Assembly: GCA_002498285.1 (NCBI GenBank)
Contig: DAGU01000006.1
Span: forward strand, 8,509-14,658
Origin: Methanomassiliicoccus sp. UBA386
Lineage (GTDB): Archaea; Thermoplasmatota; Thermoplasmata; Methanomassiliicoccales; Methanomassiliicoccaceae
Reading direction: 5' to 3'
DNA: 6,150 bases
Shown in pieces: positions 1 to 6,123 of this stretch. The notes below the pieces were generated by a model that did not search any database, had not been told where the DNA came from, and worked only from the letters and a program-made list of their open reading frames with translations. The position numbers and the translations under genes are program-made. How positions within the stretch are numbered: the first letter of the stretch is position 1; every line of letters begins with the position of its first letter.

Positions 1-564
1 CATCGCGTTGATGAGCGCCTCGACCTCCCTCTCCTTGCGGCGGAGAACGTCGTGCTCCGCCCACATGCGGGCGGGCGGCCCGGTGATGCCGTGCCTCTCC
101 AGGTACGGGAAGAGGACGTTCTCCTCCCTCTGGAAGTGCTTCTGCGCCTCCTCGATGAACGAGGGCAGGCCCTTGAGCCTCTGGCGGTCCGATCCGCCGC
201 TCTGTCCACCGGCCAGGCGCATCGCGGAACCCCTGGCCTCCTGGACGCCCACCAGTATCTGGGCGTGCTCCTCCATCAGCGTATGTATGGGGTGGCCGGG
301 CATCTCCAGCAGTGCCTCCTCGTCCTCGGTGACGTCGGCCATGTACCGCACGTGGGCCTCGCACAGGGCCATCATGTCATCGCTGGTCCATCCCTCCCTG
401 GCCAGCTCCTCTTCCGCCTCCTCGACCTCGAACGGGTCGAGGGCCTCCATGAACCTGCGGTAGGCGGTCTCCTGGACGTCCTGGACGCCCTCCCGCAGCT
501 GCCTGACGAGCGATCTCAATTGACCTTTGAGGTCCCCGCCCGCCTCGATGCTCATTCTTTCCAT
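1..564 (-). CDS. DUF438 and hemerythrin (HHE) domain protein, 5' part only
   Basis: The reading frame is open from an ATG at 564 to the window edge (188 codons) and continues outside. Residues about 10-75 match the DUF438 pattern, a helical region of the type LKxxLRxLxxG...EELAREGW...LCEAHV. Residues about 88-185 are a hemerythrin-like four-helix domain with the family's hallmark strings GHPIHTL (90-96), HFQREENVLFPYLE (143-156), HGITGPP (158-164) and MWAEHD (167-172). Candidate di-iron ligands are H91, H94, E98/E99, H143, E147/E148 and H171. Proteins of this family are usually about 400 residues and often end in a PAS domain, so the missing part may hold one. The role is inferred as sensing or binding of oxygen, NO or redox state through non-haem iron, in the cytoplasm; no signal peptide or membrane segment is seen. 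A TAG at 571-573, three codons before the ATG at 564, rules out a longer start. The ATG at 555 is an alternative, with GGAAAGA just before it; neither has a strong Shine-Dalgarno. Family assignment is firm; the exact function is not. Confidence 0.9.
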   Translation of the reverse strand, partial: MERMSIEAGGDLKGQLRSLVRQLREGVQDVQETAYRRFMEALDPFEVEEAEEELAREGWTSDDMMALCEAHVRYMADVTEDEEALLEMPGHPIHTLMEEHAQILVGVQEARGSAMRLAGGQSGGSDRQRLKGLPSFIEEAQKHFQREENVLFPYLERHGITGPPARMWAEHDVLRRKEREVEALINAM

Positions 565-650
565 GAAGAGCTAGTGGCAGCCTCGCCCACATCAGTCTTT
601 GGGCCGGTCCCGGGCGCAGAAATGAAAAAATGAGAAAGGGGTTTGGCCGG
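565..650 (-). other. Intergenic spacer between permease and DUF438-hemerythrin genes
   Basis: This 86-base spacer holds the T-rich 3' end of the permease transcript (about 621-640). Beyond that, no convincing promoter for the DUF438-hemerythrin gene is visible. The only AT-rich candidate is the T-run itself (619-630), which would give a leader of roughly 30 nt. The stretch from 565 to 618 is GC-rich with no TATA-like element. The gene may therefore be expressed partly by read-through from the transporter operon. Confidence 0.4.
621..640 (-). terminator. T-rich archaeal-type terminator after the permease gene
   Basis: Ten bases after the permease TAG the minus strand reads CCCTTTCTCATTTTTTCATT, a pyrimidine-rich tract with a run of six T. 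Archaeal RNA polymerase terminates on such T-rich tracts without needing a hairpin, and no strong stem precedes this one. Its first half is part of a motif that also occurs after the SPFH gene. The call is supported by position and composition only. Confidence 0.55.
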
Positions 651-3638
651 CTACTCGAAGCGCAGCACCTCGGCCGGCGAGACCTTGCTCGCTCCCCTGG
701 CCGCCGGCAGAACGGTCAGCAGGGTGGCGGCGAAGGAGGCCACGCCAACGGCCAGGATGGGCCCCCATGGGATCATGAAGCCGATGTCCATGGCGCTGAA
801 GCCGCTATCCCACAGCAGGTAGCCGGTGACGATGCCCAGGAAGGTCCCGATCAATATGCCAAGGACCGCCACGAACGAGGACTCCAGGGCGAAGTTTGCC
901 ACGATCATGCGCTTGGTGTACCCGATGGCGCGCATCATGCCGATCTCGACCCGACGCTCGTGTATGGAGCGTATGGTGACGATGCCCAGCCCGGTGATGC
1001 CGATGATGAGCCCCATCGCCAGGAACGCCTTTACGAGGTCGAACATGCCATTGATCTGTGCGACGGCGTCCTGGGCCATGGCGCTTATGGGTATGGTGCT
1101 CAGCCGCTGCGCCCAGAACTGGTTCTCCAGCAGCACGGCCTGCTTCTCGCAGTCCATGCCGTCCGCCAGCTTGATCATGAAGAGGTTCGTGCCGTTCATC
1201 CCGGTGAACGATTCGACCAGCCCCTGATTCATGAACGCCCCGCTGAACGAGCTCTGCTCCATGAAGCCGATGACCGTCAGCGTATGGTTCCCGCCCATCC
1301 GGCCGGACACGTTCACCTGGTCCCCCAGGGCGATGCCTGAGAACGGGCCCACGTTGATGGACACCCCGGTGCTGGAGAGGTCATCGGGCAGGGCAGAACC
1401 GTCCAGGATCACCAGCGAGGGGTCGTTCTGCACGGCCCGCCACACGTCCTCTTCTGTCGGATACAGGGTACGGTTCCAATCGGCCAGGGGATAATGGCCT
1501 CTTTCGTAGAGAGGCGGCGTCACCCCGATGGCGTTGTAGCCGAACTCCCGCGGCTCCTCCATGCCGGGCGCCGTGGACGGATGGACGGCGAAGGTCGGCC
1601 CCCCCATGGTGAGCTGGACTATGTCCTTGATGCTAGCTGGATCGACGAACCCCTCGGTGGCGTTGATCTCGTTCCACATGTCCACCGGCGCCCACGAGAA
1701 GGCGATGATGTCGTAGCCGCCCGAGGTCTCCTCGATCATCTTCGGTATGCCCACGCCCAGCATGCCCGACATCATCGACAGGGTGGTGATGGTGAAGATG
1801 ACCAGACCAAAGATGAACATGCTCATGGCCGTACGCCCCTTGGCCCTGAGAGGATAGGTGGCAGCGGTCTTGAGCACCGCCTTGTACCCGCCCCTGACGC
1901 GCAGCAGCCTGGTGATCGCCGACACGATGGGGTCGGAGTTGAACATGACCACTGTCAGTAGGGAAGTGACCATGAACACCCCCGACAGGACGAACATCTC
2001 TATGTTGCCCTCATAGGGAAAGATCTCCACGCCCGGCATCCACAGCAGCAGCGTGGCGAGGCCGGCCACGGTCCAAGCGATACGGTCGCCCACGAACCTC
2101 CTGCCGATCAGGCCCAAGGACATTGTCATCACCGACAGCCCTCCGAGCGCCATGCCGAGGGATTCGGACGACATGCCGGCGAGCATGAGGAGCGCCCCGC
2201 CGGCCAACGCGAGAAGGCCGATGCGGAAGGTCTGCTTGTCGCCGCGCGACCGGAGCGGTTCGGGGATGTTGCGGATGGCCCTCACGATGTTCATGTTGGA
2301 TATGCGGCGGGTCACGCCATAGATGGACACCATGGTCAGCAGGAAGCCGGCCAGGTAGGCTATGAGCAGCGACTCCATGGTGAAGGAGAAGTATTCGGCG
2401 ATGTTCAGGCCGCCCATGTCCAGGACCATGCTCACCGCCGTGATGAGGCCATAGGCGAGCATGAGGCCCACTGCAGAGCCTATCGCCGAGGTGGCCAGGG
2501 CATAGATGAGCCCCTCATAGATGAACAGCTTGCGCAGGTGGCGGCGCTGCATTCCCACCGCCCGGGCCATGCCCATCTCGCTCTTCCTTTCCTCACCCAG
2601 CATGGTGAATATGTTGACGATCAGAACGACCCCGGCGATGATTGAGAAGGAGCCGAAGACGAAGAACATGGAGATGAACATCGACACGCTCTCCCGCCCC
2701 TCCTCCATGTCCAATGCGCGGTCGCCGGTGATCTCCAACGCCAGCGGCAGGTTCTCCGGGGCGCCGAGAACGGCGGTGACAGCATCCCTGGTAGAGTTCG
2801 GCTTGGCCCTGGCGGCATCGTCGAACGCAACTGCCAGTCCGTTGACGCCATCCTCCAGGCCGACGAGCTGCTGCGCCGACCCCATATCGATGTACGCGTT
2901 CCGGCCGCCCAGCATGCCACCCAGCGCATGGTCGGTGACGATCGCCTCGACCACGGAGTCCATGACCGCGTTCTCATTGCCCAAGGCCGCGCTGAGGGAT
3001 ATGGTATCTCCTGCCGCAATGTCCAGGAGGGAGGCGAGGTCCTCGGTAACGTACACGTGTCCGGGGGAAGGCGCCGTGGCGATGGCCTCGCCGGCCTGGG
3101 ACCTGAAGCCCCCGAGACCGGCCACCGTCCCGTTCGTCATGCCATACACGGACGCGGTCGGCAGTGAAAGTTCCGATCGCTGGTTCCTTATGCCCGCCGG
3201 GGCGCTGAGGAACCATTCGGCCGATTCGACGTGGTCGATGCCCCTCAGCTGCTCGGTGATCGATGCCACGTCGGAGACGTTGTACATGCCGATGCCGTCC
3301 CCGGGGCCGCTGATGAACAGGTCCGCTTCACCGTAGGCGTCGGTGACCTCCCCGACGATCATGCTGTCGAATGTGTCCCCGACCACCAATGTGGCCGATA
3401 TGATGGCAGTGCCGACCATCAGGCCGGCCAGCACCAAGGCGGTCGTTCCCGGCCGGCGGACCACGTTGCGGACGGCCATCTTGAACAGGATGCGGTTGCC
3501 CATGGCGTCCGCCAGGATGAATAGTATCGTAAGCGCGAGGACTGCCGTCAGCGCCAACATGGCCGGCAGCAGGACGAGCGCGGCCAGCAGGGCGATGACA
3601 TATGCGGCGGCAAGGACCGCGGTTCTCAGGCGGGCCAC
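651..3638 (-). CDS. FtsX/MacB-type ABC transporter permease, large two-module form
   Basis: This 995-residue integral membrane protein is the permease of an ABC transporter of the MacB/LolCE/FtsX superfamily (type VII fold). It carries two FtsX modules. The first has a membrane segment at about 64-83, an extracytoplasmic MacB_PCD-like domain at 87-312, then segments at 318-345, 370-400 and 420-442. The second has a segment at 604-626, an outside domain at 630-862, then segments at 866-890, 908-940 and 958-980. Coupling-helix strings EERKSEMGMARAVG (349-362) and HERRVEIGMMRAIG (893-906) would contact the ATPase. The tail SPAEVLRFE is the usual family ending. An extra hydrophobic hairpin (about 9-45) and a linker of about four membrane segments (473-566) bring the total to about 14. 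Ordinary family members are near 400-650 residues with four segments; this one chain may replace a permease dimer. The start is GTG at 3638, set by a GGTGA site 4 nt upstream. The stop is TAG. The substrate is unknown; lipids, lipoproteins or peptides are typical of the family. Confidence 0.92.
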   Translation of the reverse strand: MARLRTAVLAAAYVIALLAALVLLPAMLALTAVLALTILFILADAMGNRILFKMAVRNVVRRPGTTALVLAGLMVGTAIISATLVVGDTFDSMIVGEVTDAYGEADLFISGPGDGIGMYNVSDVASITEQLRGIDHVESAEWFLSAPAGIRNQRSELSLPTASVYGMTNGTVAGLGGFRSQAGEAIATAPSPGHVYVTEDLASLLDIAAGDTISLSAALGNENAVMDSVVEAIVTDHALGGMLGGRNAYIDMGSAQQLVGLEDGVNGLAVAFDDAARAKPNSTRDAVTAVLGAPENLPLALEITGDRALDMEEGRESVSMFISMFFVFGSFSIIAGVVLIVNIFTMLGEERKSEMGMARAVGMQRRHLRKLFIYEGLIYALATSAIGSAVGLMLAYGLITAVSMVLDMGGLNIAEYFSFTMESLLIAYLAGFLLTMVSIYGVTRRISNMNIVRAIRNIPEPLRSRGDKQTFRIGLLALAGGALLMLAGMSSESLGMALGGLSVMTMSLGLIGRRFVGDRIAWTVAGLATLLLWMPGVEIFPYEGNIEMFVLSGVFMVTSLLTVVMFNSDPIVSAITRLLRVRGGYKAVLKTAATYPLRAKGRTAMSMFIFGLVIFTITTLSMMSGMLGVGIPKMIEETSGGYDIIAFSWAPVDMWNEINATEGFVDPASIKDIVQLTMGGPTFAVHPSTAPGMEEPREFGYNAIGVTPPLYERGHYPLADWNRTLYPTEEDVWRAVQNDPSLVILDGSALPDDLSSTGVSINVGPFSGIALGDQVNVSGRMGGNHTLTVIGFMEQSSFSGAFMNQGLVESFTGMNGTNLFMIKLADGMDCEKQAVLLENQFWAQRLSTIPISAMAQDAVAQINGMFDLVKAFLAMGLIIGITGLGIVTIRSIHERRVEIGMMRAIGYTKRMIVANFALESSFVAVLGILIGTFLGIVTGYLLWDSGFSAMDIGFMIPWGPILAVGVASFAATLLTVLPAARGASKVSPAEVLRFE

Positions 3639-3642
3639 GGAT

Positions 3643-3649
3643 TCACCCC
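3643..3649 (-). promoter_or_regulatory. Shine-Dalgarno of the permease gene, overlapping the ATPase stop
   Basis: The minus strand reads GGGGTGA followed by ATCC and then the GTG start at 3638. GGTGA is complementary to the 3' end of archaeal 16S rRNA. Its last three bases are the TGA stop of the ATPase gene, so a ribosome finishing the ATPase is already on the permease site. This supports the GTG start and suggests translational coupling. Confidence 0.8.
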
Positions 3650-4362
3650 AGCTGCCTGATCTCTGCCGAGACGTCGCTGACCTTTCCGTTCAGGTTGACG
3701 ATGTTGCCGTCCCGCATATGGATGATGCGATCGCACTTGGCGCCCACTTCTGGATCATGAGTTACGATCACGAAGGTCTGGCCGTTCTCCCGGTTCAGGA
3801 GGCGCATGAGCGCCACGATCTCGTCCGAGGTCTTCTTGTCCAGGTCCCCGGTCGGCTCGTCGGCCCATACTATGGCGGGAGTGTTGGCCAGCGCCCGGGC
3901 GATGGTGACCCTCTGCCTCTCCCCTCCGGACAGTGAGGCGGGACGCTGCGAGGCGCGATGTGACAGGCCAACGGCATCGATCAGCGACAGGGCCCTCTTC
4001 CTCGCTTCGTCGGAAGGCGAGCCGGCGATGAGCAACGGAAGCTCGGCGTTCTCCACCGCTGTGAGCACTGGAAGAAGGTTGTAGAACTGGAAGATGAACC
4101 CCATTCGAGCGGCGCGGAAGTTGGTCTTCTCGCTATCGTTCATCGCGGTGAGCTCTCCATCCTCGATATAGATCTTGCCAGATGTGGCATCGTCGATGCC
4201 GCTCAGGCAGTTGAGCAGGGTGGTCTTGCCGCAGCCGGACGGCCCCATTATGGCGACCATCTCTCCCTTGTCTATCGTAAGATCTATGCCCCGCAGGGCG
4301 TCGACCGTTATGGTGCCGGTCCGATATGTCTTGGTCAGGTTCTCGCATCTGATGATCGTCAT
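3643..4362 (-). CDS. ABC transporter ATP-binding protein, LolD/MacB type
   Basis: This 239-residue cytoplasmic ATPase powers the permease encoded directly downstream. All ABC landmarks are present: Walker A GPSGCGKT (40-47), Q-loop Q92 in FQFYNLLP, signature LSGGERQ (144-150), Walker B IVWADEP (164-170) with catalytic E169, the D-loop following it, and the switch histidine H202 in VTHDP. The string FQFYNLLPVLTAVEN is typical of the LolD/MacB/FtsE group that pairs with FtsX-type permeases, and the length fits that group. The start chosen is ATG at 4362. The frame stays open upstream to a GTG at 4452, but the extra 30 residues match nothing expected, and that region holds a terminator and a TATA-like element. 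GTGATC three bases before the ATG serves as the Shine-Dalgarno. The gene is separated from the permease by 4 nt and surely shares its mRNA. The substrate cannot be read from the ATPase. Confidence 0.95.
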   Translation of the reverse strand: MTIIRCENLTKTYRTGTITVDALRGIDLTIDKGEMVAIMGPSGCGKTTLLNCLSGIDDATSGKIYIEDGELTAMNDSEKTNFRAARMGFIFQFYNLLPVLTAVENAELPLLIAGSPSDEARKRALSLIDAVGLSHRASQRPASLSGGERQRVTIARALANTPAIVWADEPTGDLDKKTSDEIVALMRLLNRENGQTFVIVTHDPEVGAKCDRIIHMRDGNIVNLNGKVSDVSAEIRQLG

Positions 4363-4365
4363 GTT

Positions 4366-4371
4366 GATCAC
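4366..4371 (-). promoter_or_regulatory. Shine-Dalgarno of the ABC ATPase gene
   Basis: GTGATC lies three bases before the ATG at 4362 and matches the archaeal consensus GGTGATC. It decides the start in favour of 4362 over the GTG at 4452, which lies inside the terminator loop region of the preceding transcript. Confidence 0.65.
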
Positions 4372-4407
4372 GATAAGGCCGTGCCTGAACAGCGGATGTA
4401 GAGAACG

Positions 4408-4416
4408 CATAAAAAG
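4408..4416 (-). promoter_or_regulatory. TATA-like box for the ABC transporter operon
   Basis: CTTTTTATG on the minus strand is the only AT-rich element between the upstream terminator and the ATPase start. It is centred about 50 bases before the ATG, so a start site about 25 bases downstream would leave a leader of roughly 25 nt containing the GTGATC site. The preceding bases (GGTAGGCGT) are not the purine/A-rich BRE usually seen, which keeps confidence moderate. Confidence 0.45.
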
Positions 4417-4435
4417 ACGCCTACCTCGTGATTGC

Positions 4436-4473
4436 AAAAAAATACCCGCCACGATATGCTATGAGGCGGGTAT
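4436..4473 (-). terminator. Hairpin and T-run terminator of the nfeD-SPFH unit
   Basis: On the minus strand ATACCCGCC (4473-4465) and GGCGGGTAT (4450-4442) form a perfect 9-bp stem with a 14-nt loop. A run of seven T (4442-4436) follows, its first base shared with the stem. It lies 38 bases after the TAA of the SPFH gene and before the ATPase promoter. The form is that of a bacterial Rho-independent terminator. In archaea the T-run alone can suffice, so the stem may instead protect the 3' end. A weaker 7-bp outer pairing, TTGCAAA (4500-4494) with TTTGCAA (4438-4432), encloses the hairpin and would occupy part of the T-run. Confidence 0.8.
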
Positions 4474-4510
4474 GAGAAAGGGTTTGGAAATGGTTTGCAA
4501 GGGGGCGGTC

Positions 4511-5602
4511 TTACTCCGCGCCCTTTATGCGGCCGGTCTCGCCGACCTCCTCGCTCTCCTTGACCTCCTTGCCCATGTCGACCTCGAGCTGCTTTAGCTC
4601 AGCTCTCAGCTCATCATGGGAGGGGATCGGTCCGAGGATGTCCGCGGGGCTGCCGACCGCCGCTTCAATGTCCTTCTGGTCCGTTACGTCCCTAGGGGGG
4701 GTCTGGCGCCCAACGCCCATGTACTCCGACATGCCCTCCATGACCTTGGTGACCTCAAAGGGTACGATCCACTTGGTGCTGGCCGACTCGCCCAGGCTCT
4801 GCATGGTCTGCAACGAAAGAACGGTCAGGGCCTTGGAGTCCAGCGGAGCGGCGCCGACGGAGAGGATGCGAAGCTTCTGGGCCTCACCCTGGCTCTGCAG
4901 GATGATGGCCAGCCTCTCACCCTCGGCCTCCACGACCTTGGACTGCCGGACACCTTCGGCCTGCAGGATGCGGGCCCTCTTGCTGCCCTCCGCGGACAGG
5001 ATGGCGGCGCGCTTGTCGCCGTCCGCCCGCAGGATGGCCGCCCTGCGGAGCCTCTCCGAGGAGGTCTGCTCCTCCATGGCCTGCTTGACCTTCGGCGCGG
5101 GGTCGACCTCACGGATCTCGACCGCCTCCGCCCTGACGCCCCACTTGTCGGTGGCCTCATCGAGGGTGTCCCTCAGGCGCAGGTTGATCTTCTCGCGGGA
5201 CGACAGGACGTCGTCGAGCTCCATGTCGCCGATGATGGAACGCAGAGTGGTCTGCGCCAGGTACACGGTGGCGGAGCGGTAGTTGGTCACCTCGAAGTAC
5301 GCCTTCTTGGGGTCGATGACCTTGATGTAGATGATGGCGTCCACGTGGGTGGGCGAATTGTCCTTGGTGATGACCTCTTGGCTGGGGACCTCCAGCACTT
5401 GCGTCCTAAGGTCCAGCTTGGTCACCTCGCTGATCAACGGGAAGACGTAATTGAACCCTGGGTTCAAGGTTCGCTTATACGTACCCAGGAGAACGTATAT
5501 CGCTTGCTCGTAGGGCTTGACGATCTTGATCCCCGTGATAAGTATCGCAATTGCGGCGATGATGACGAAGATCACTAGCGCGATGGTTATAGGTTCTACC
5601 AT
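4511..5602 (-). CDS. SPFH/band 7 domain protein (stomatin/QmcA-like membrane scaffold)
   Basis: This 363-residue protein belongs to the stomatin-prohibitin-flotillin-HflK/C family, whose members assemble into large membrane-bound rings that organise lipid domains or control proteases. An N-terminal hydrophobic segment (about 6-27) anchors it. The SPFH domain follows (about 28-185) with the typical strings VKPYEQAIYVLLGTYKR, LNPGFNYVFP, LDLRTQVLEVPSQEVITKDN and REVDPAPKVKQAMEEQ. Residues 188-242 are five consecutive 11-residue units of the type AAILxAEGxKR, forming the long helical coiled-coil region of the family. The C-terminal segment (about 310-363) is strongly charged and acidic, also with helical character. 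The start is ATG at 5602, with GAGGAG at 5616-5611 as Shine-Dalgarno; the stop is TAA. The gene follows the NfeD-like gene by 12 nt, the conserved pairing of the family. Whether it behaves like stomatin, paraslipin or QmcA cannot be settled from sequence alone. Confidence 0.95.
   Translation of the reverse strand: MVEPITIALVIFVIIAAIAILITGIKIVKPYEQAIYVLLGTYKRTLNPGFNYVFPLISEVTKLDLRTQVLEVPSQEVITKDNSPTHVDAIIYIKVIDPKKAYFEVTNYRSATVYLAQTTLRSIIGDMELDDVLSSREKINLRLRDTLDEATDKWGVRAEAVEIREVDPAPKVKQAMEEQTSSERLRRAAILRADGDKRAAILSAEGSKRARILQAEGVRQSKVVEAEGERLAIILQSQGEAQKLRILSVGAAPLDSKALTVLSLQTMQSLGESASTKWIVPFEVTKVMEGMSEYMGVGRQTPPRDVTDQKDIEAAVGSPADILGPIPSHDELRAELKQLEVDMGKEVKESEEVGETGRIKGAE
4877..5041 (-). repeat. 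Five tandem 11-residue coiled-coil repeats inside the SPFH gene
   Basis: Residues 188-242 divide without gaps into AAILRADGDKR, AAILSAEGSKR, ARILQAEGVRQ, SKVVEAEGERL and AIILQSQGEAQ. A glycine at position 8 is invariant in all five, position 7 is acidic in the first four, and hydrophobic residues sit at positions 3 and 4. The 11-residue period indicates a right-handed (hendecad) coiled coil, as known for SPFH proteins. This is a protein-level repeat, not a simple DNA repeat. Confidence 0.85.
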
Positions 5603-5610
5603 ATTTTCAG

Positions 5611-5616
5611 CTCCTC
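5611..5616 (-). promoter_or_regulatory. Shine-Dalgarno of the SPFH gene, overlapping the NfeD stop
   Basis: GAGGAG begins within the TGA stop of the NfeD-like gene and lies eight bases before the ATG at 5602. The overlap suggests that translation of the two genes is coupled, consistent with partner proteins made in fixed ratio. Confidence 0.75.
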
Positions 5617-6088
5617 ACATGCACTCGACGGGGGTGGAGGCCTCGCCGATCTGCTTGACCCTTACATGGACTCCCTCACTGTCCACCACAATGACCTTTG
5701 CTCCCACGGGGATGCTCTGGTCGGCGGTGGCGCTCCAGATGTCGCTCTTGATCTTGACCTTGCCCTTCAGGTTGCCAGGGCACACGGTGGTCATGACCAC
5801 GCCCTCCTGACCTATGAGCGAGGTGGCCACCGTGGTGGTGGGCGGCATAGGGGGGGACAGCCTCTGGTACATCCTCACGGTGATCAGCGTCATGGGAACG
5901 ATCAATATGACGGCGATAATGGGGGACCACCAGCTGAGAAGGATATCGGGCGCGATCATGCCGATGACGCCAAGCACTATCAGTACCGTGGCGGGAACGA
6001 CCATGAACGCCCCCGGCGCGAAGATCTCGGCCATAAGCATGATGATGCCTATGATGATCATGATGAGCCCAAGCTCGGCACCGGTCAT
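5615..6088 (-). CDS. NfeD-like membrane protein, short form with OB-fold domain
   Basis: This 157-residue protein has three hydrophobic segments (about 6-24, 27-46 and 54-73), then a proline/threonine-rich linker (about 78-87) and a soluble domain at about 90-147. That domain carries the NfeD OB-fold pattern LIGQEGVV ... GKVKIKSDIWSATAD ... IPVGAKVIVVDSEGVHVRV. The AEIFAPG string at 20-26 is typical of the first membrane turn. The family's long form carries a ClpP-like serine protease domain at its N-terminus; it is absent here, so this is the short form. Short NfeD proteins are thought to bind the SPFH protein encoded beside them and modulate its assembly; that role is inferred for this pair. 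The gene is first in the unit and its stop overlaps the next gene's ribosome-binding site. ATG at 6088 is the first good start after the TATA-like element. It has no clear Shine-Dalgarno, which fits a leaderless or near-leaderless mRNA. Confidence 0.9.
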   Translation of the reverse strand: MTGAELGLIMIIIGIIMLMAEIFAPGAFMVVPATVLIVLGVIGMIAPDILLSWWSPIIAVILIVPMTLITVRMYQRLSPPMPPTTTVATSLIGQEGVVMTTVCPGNLKGKVKIKSDIWSATADQSIPVGAKVIVVDSEGVHVRVKQIGEASTPVECM

Positions 6089-6111
6089 GCTATGTCTAAC
6101 CCTTAGAGACC

Positions 6112-6123
6112 TTAAATATATAT
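6112..6123 (-). promoter_or_regulatory. TATA-like box for the nfeD-SPFH unit
   Basis: The minus strand reads ATATATATTTAA, the most AT-rich run in a GC-rich window, centred about 30 bases before the ATG at 6088. Archaeal TATA boxes lie about 26-27 bases before the transcription start, which puts the start within a few bases of the ATG. The usual BRE position upstream is occupied by the end of a GC palindrome instead of purine/A-rich sequence. Confidence 0.7.

Noticed and set aside
601..616. GGGCCGGTCCCGGG-like symmetry as a possible hairpin
   Set aside because: The stems are only about three to five bases and overlap each other; it does not form a credible terminator or operator.
52..633. 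Plus-strand frame of 193 codons
   Set aside because: It is antisense to the DUF438-hemerythrin gene, whose translation shows clear family motifs; the plus frame is rich in Leu, Pro, Gly and His as expected from GC-rich antisense.
630..1340. Plus-strand frame of 236 codons opposite the permease
   Set aside because: Its composition is Asp/His/Gln/Gly-rich with no domain pattern, and it lies wholly opposite the conserved FtsX module.
3343..3936. Plus-strand frame of 197 codons across the permease-ATPase junction
   Set aside because: It crosses two well-supported minus-strand genes, has no recognisable motif and no promoter or ribosome-binding site.
4363..4452. A 30-residue N-terminal extension of the ABC ATPase from a GTG at 4452
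   Set aside because: It runs from within the terminator loop of the preceding transcript through the T-run and the TATA-like box, has no family match, and the ATG at 4362 has its own GTGATC site and begins the normal MTIIRCENL start.
4616..5578. Plus-strand frame of 320 codons opposite the SPFH gene
   Set aside because: The length comes from antisense of a GC-rich gene; the repeated look of its translation mirrors the hendecad repeats on the other strand.
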